From JAQGMJ01 sp036271855 (GTDB taxonomy: Bacteria > Pseudomonadota > Gammaproteobacteria > Burkholderiales > JAEUOS01): a stretch of DNA of 6,297 nt. The notes below the pieces were generated by a model. It did no database searches, was not told the origin of the DNA, and saw only the letters and a program-made list of their open reading frames with translations. Positions 5,280-6,297 of the stretch are shown here, piece after piece; position 1 is the first letter of the stretch; the number at the start of each line of letters is the position of its first letter. The position numbers were made by a program, and so were the translations under genes. The DNA is taken from positions 1 through 6,297 of the forward strand of contig DATAZV010000136.1 in assembly GCA_036271855.1 (NCBI GenBank). The letters run 5' to 3'.

Positions 5280-6297
5280 ACGCGCTCGCGCGCTTATCGG
5301 TGATGATGTTGCCGTTCTTGATCACCAGTTGCAGGCGCTGCACGTTGTTGATGTCTTCCAGCGGATTGCCCGTGACCACGATCATGTCGGCGATCTTGCC
5401 GACTTCGAGGGTGCCGAGGTCCTTGCCAGCCCCGCAGACTTCGGCGCCGTGTTTGGTGGTGGCGAGCAGGGTCTGCCAGGGCGTGGCGCCGTCCTTTGCC
5501 CACAGGCCGATTTCCAGCAGCGCGGCTTCCTTCAGCGGTCGGATGTCGGAACCCAGCGCCATTTTCACGCCCGCTTTCAGCGCCTTTTCGAACCAGTGCG
5601 CATGCACGTCGGCGGCGGCGTCCGCCCGGCAGCAAAGCGACTGCATCAAGTTGCGGTTTTTTACCCAGCGGCGCTCGAAGTCGGTCTGCGCCTGGTTCGG
5701 CGTCAGGTGGGTGATGGCCAGCGTCGGCACATACCAGGTGCCGTGCTCGAGGAACAGGTCGATGCACTCGTCATCCAGTATGTAGCCGTGCTCGACGGTG
5801 TGCGCGCCCAGCTTGATCGCCGCCTTCACCGCCTGCGGGTTGGTGGCGTGCGCCATCACCTTGAACTCGCGCTGGTGGCAAATGGCGAAGGCTGCCTTGA
5901 TCTCCTCGTCGAGCAAAAATGAATGGGTGTGCAGGTCCCACGCCGGTCCCATGATGCCGCCGGAGAGATTAAGCTTGATGTGATCGACGCCGTTCTTGAT
6001 CTGCTCGCGAATCGCGTGGACGAAGCCGTAGGGACCGTCACACTCCAGCGCATGGCCGGAGGTGAGGAAGTGCCCGCCGGTGGTGGTGAGAAAGTGGCCG
6101 GCGGCGTAGAGATGCGGGCCGACGTACTGGCCGCTGTCGAAGGCGCGCTTCCACGCCACGTCCATGTAGTGGTGCGCGCCGGCGCAGCGCAGGCCGACGA
6201 TGCCGGAGTCGGTGAGGGCGGCGATCAGCTTGTGGCCAAACAGCGTCACCTGGTCGGCCAGCGGCACGTCGGCGAGTTGCAAATAGTCGGGGTGGAT
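5278..6297 (-). CDS. Metal-dependent amidohydrolase (5'-partial), imidazolonepropionase/prolidase-like group
   Basis: This is the C-terminal 339 residues of an amidohydrolase-superfamily TIM-barrel enzyme. The frame runs off the right edge, so the N-terminal part, including the HxH metal motif expected on strand 1, is not seen. Residues below count from the internal TTG at 6282. The remaining metal-site elements are present: K103 in HIKLNLSGG, the probable carboxylated bridging lysine before the conserved SGG; H145 in VMAHATN; H165 in VEHGYILDD; and D246 in MALGSDIRP on strand 8. The C-terminus GTLEVGKIADMIVVTGNPLEDINNVQRLQLVIKNGNII (290-327) is the usual return to the small beta-sandwich domain. 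This pattern matches the COG1228 group, which includes imidazolonepropionase-like and Xaa-Pro dipeptidase-like enzymes. No signal peptide can be judged because the start is missing. The gene precedes the Bug receptor in one operon, so the enzyme may hydrolyse the captured compound. The substrate is unknown. Confidence 0.93.
   Translation of the reverse strand: MHPDYLQLADVPLADQVTLFGHKLIAALTDSGIVGLRCAGAHHYMDVAWKRAFDSGQYVGPHLYAAGHFLTTTGGHFLTSGHALECDGPYGFVHAIREQIKNGVDHIKLNLSGGIMGPAWDLHTHSFLLDEEIKAAFAICHQREFKVMAHATNPQAVKAAIKLGAHTVEHGYILDDECIDLFLEHGTWYVPTLAITHLTPNQAQTDFERRWVKNRNLMQSLCCRADAAADVHAHWFEKALKAGVKMALGSDIRPLKEAALLEIGLWAKDGATPWQTLLATTKHGAEVCGAGKDLGTLEVGKIADMIVVTGNPLEDINNVQRLQLVIKNGNIITDKRASA

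Noticed and set aside
5026..5922. Open + strand frame of 298 codons over the receptor and amidohydrolase genes
   Set aside because: It runs antisense across the junction of two clear genes and its translation resembles no family.
1..6297. Search for CRISPR arrays, tRNA/rRNA genes, insertion sequences, attachment sites or defence genes
   Set aside because: No regularly spaced direct repeats, terminal inverted repeats flanking a transposase, or RNA-gene signatures were seen by eye. Genes cover nearly all of the window.

Overview
The window reads as chromosomal DNA from a GC-rich betaproteobacterium, most likely Burkholderiales in or near the Bordetella/Achromobacter group. That is inferred from strongly G/C-biased third codon positions, a Bug/TctC-type solute receptor (a family greatly expanded in that group), a DsbG homologue and a QseBC-type two-component system. 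There are six confident genes, two of them cut by the window edges. No RNA genes, CRISPR array or mobile element were seen.

Layout. The left edge carries the C-terminal part of an Amt-family ammonium channel (+, ends 1055). Convergent to it is dsbG (-, 1964 to 1101), a periplasmic thiol:disulfide isomerase/reductase with a CPYC active site. A divergent control region (about 1965-2186) separates dsbG from a two-component operon on the + strand: an OmpR-family response regulator (2187-2864) and a QseC/TctE-like sensor histidine kinase (2861-4222), overlapping by ATGA. After a 76-bp gap with G+C-rich inverted repeats come two - strand genes: a Bug/TctC periplasmic receptor (5267 to 4299) and, upstream of it in the same operon, a metal-dependent amidohydrolase (enters at 6297, ends 5278). 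The amidohydrolase stop codon touches the receptor's Shine-Dalgarno sequence.

How they may work together. The most notable element is a perfect 30-bp palindrome at 2101-2130 between dsbG and the regulator gene. It holds three TTAA cores exactly 11 bp apart, in hexamers separated by 5 bp, which is the architecture of PmrA/QseB-type response-regulator boxes. The simplest reading is that the regulator controls its own operon and probably dsbG from this site. The kinase sensor domain has one cysteine in its predicted periplasmic part, and DsbG of E. coli is known to protect single periplasmic cysteines from sulfenylation, so a redox link between the divergent genes is a testable idea. The amidohydrolase-receptor pair looks like a capture-and-hydrolysis unit for an unknown carboxylate or amide. 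It is convergent to the two-component system, and a functional link there is only conjecture.

I see no clearly new system. The palindrome with its divergent dsbG/two-component arrangement, and a possible hydrophobic small ORF coupled to dsbG, are the parts that most deserve follow-up.
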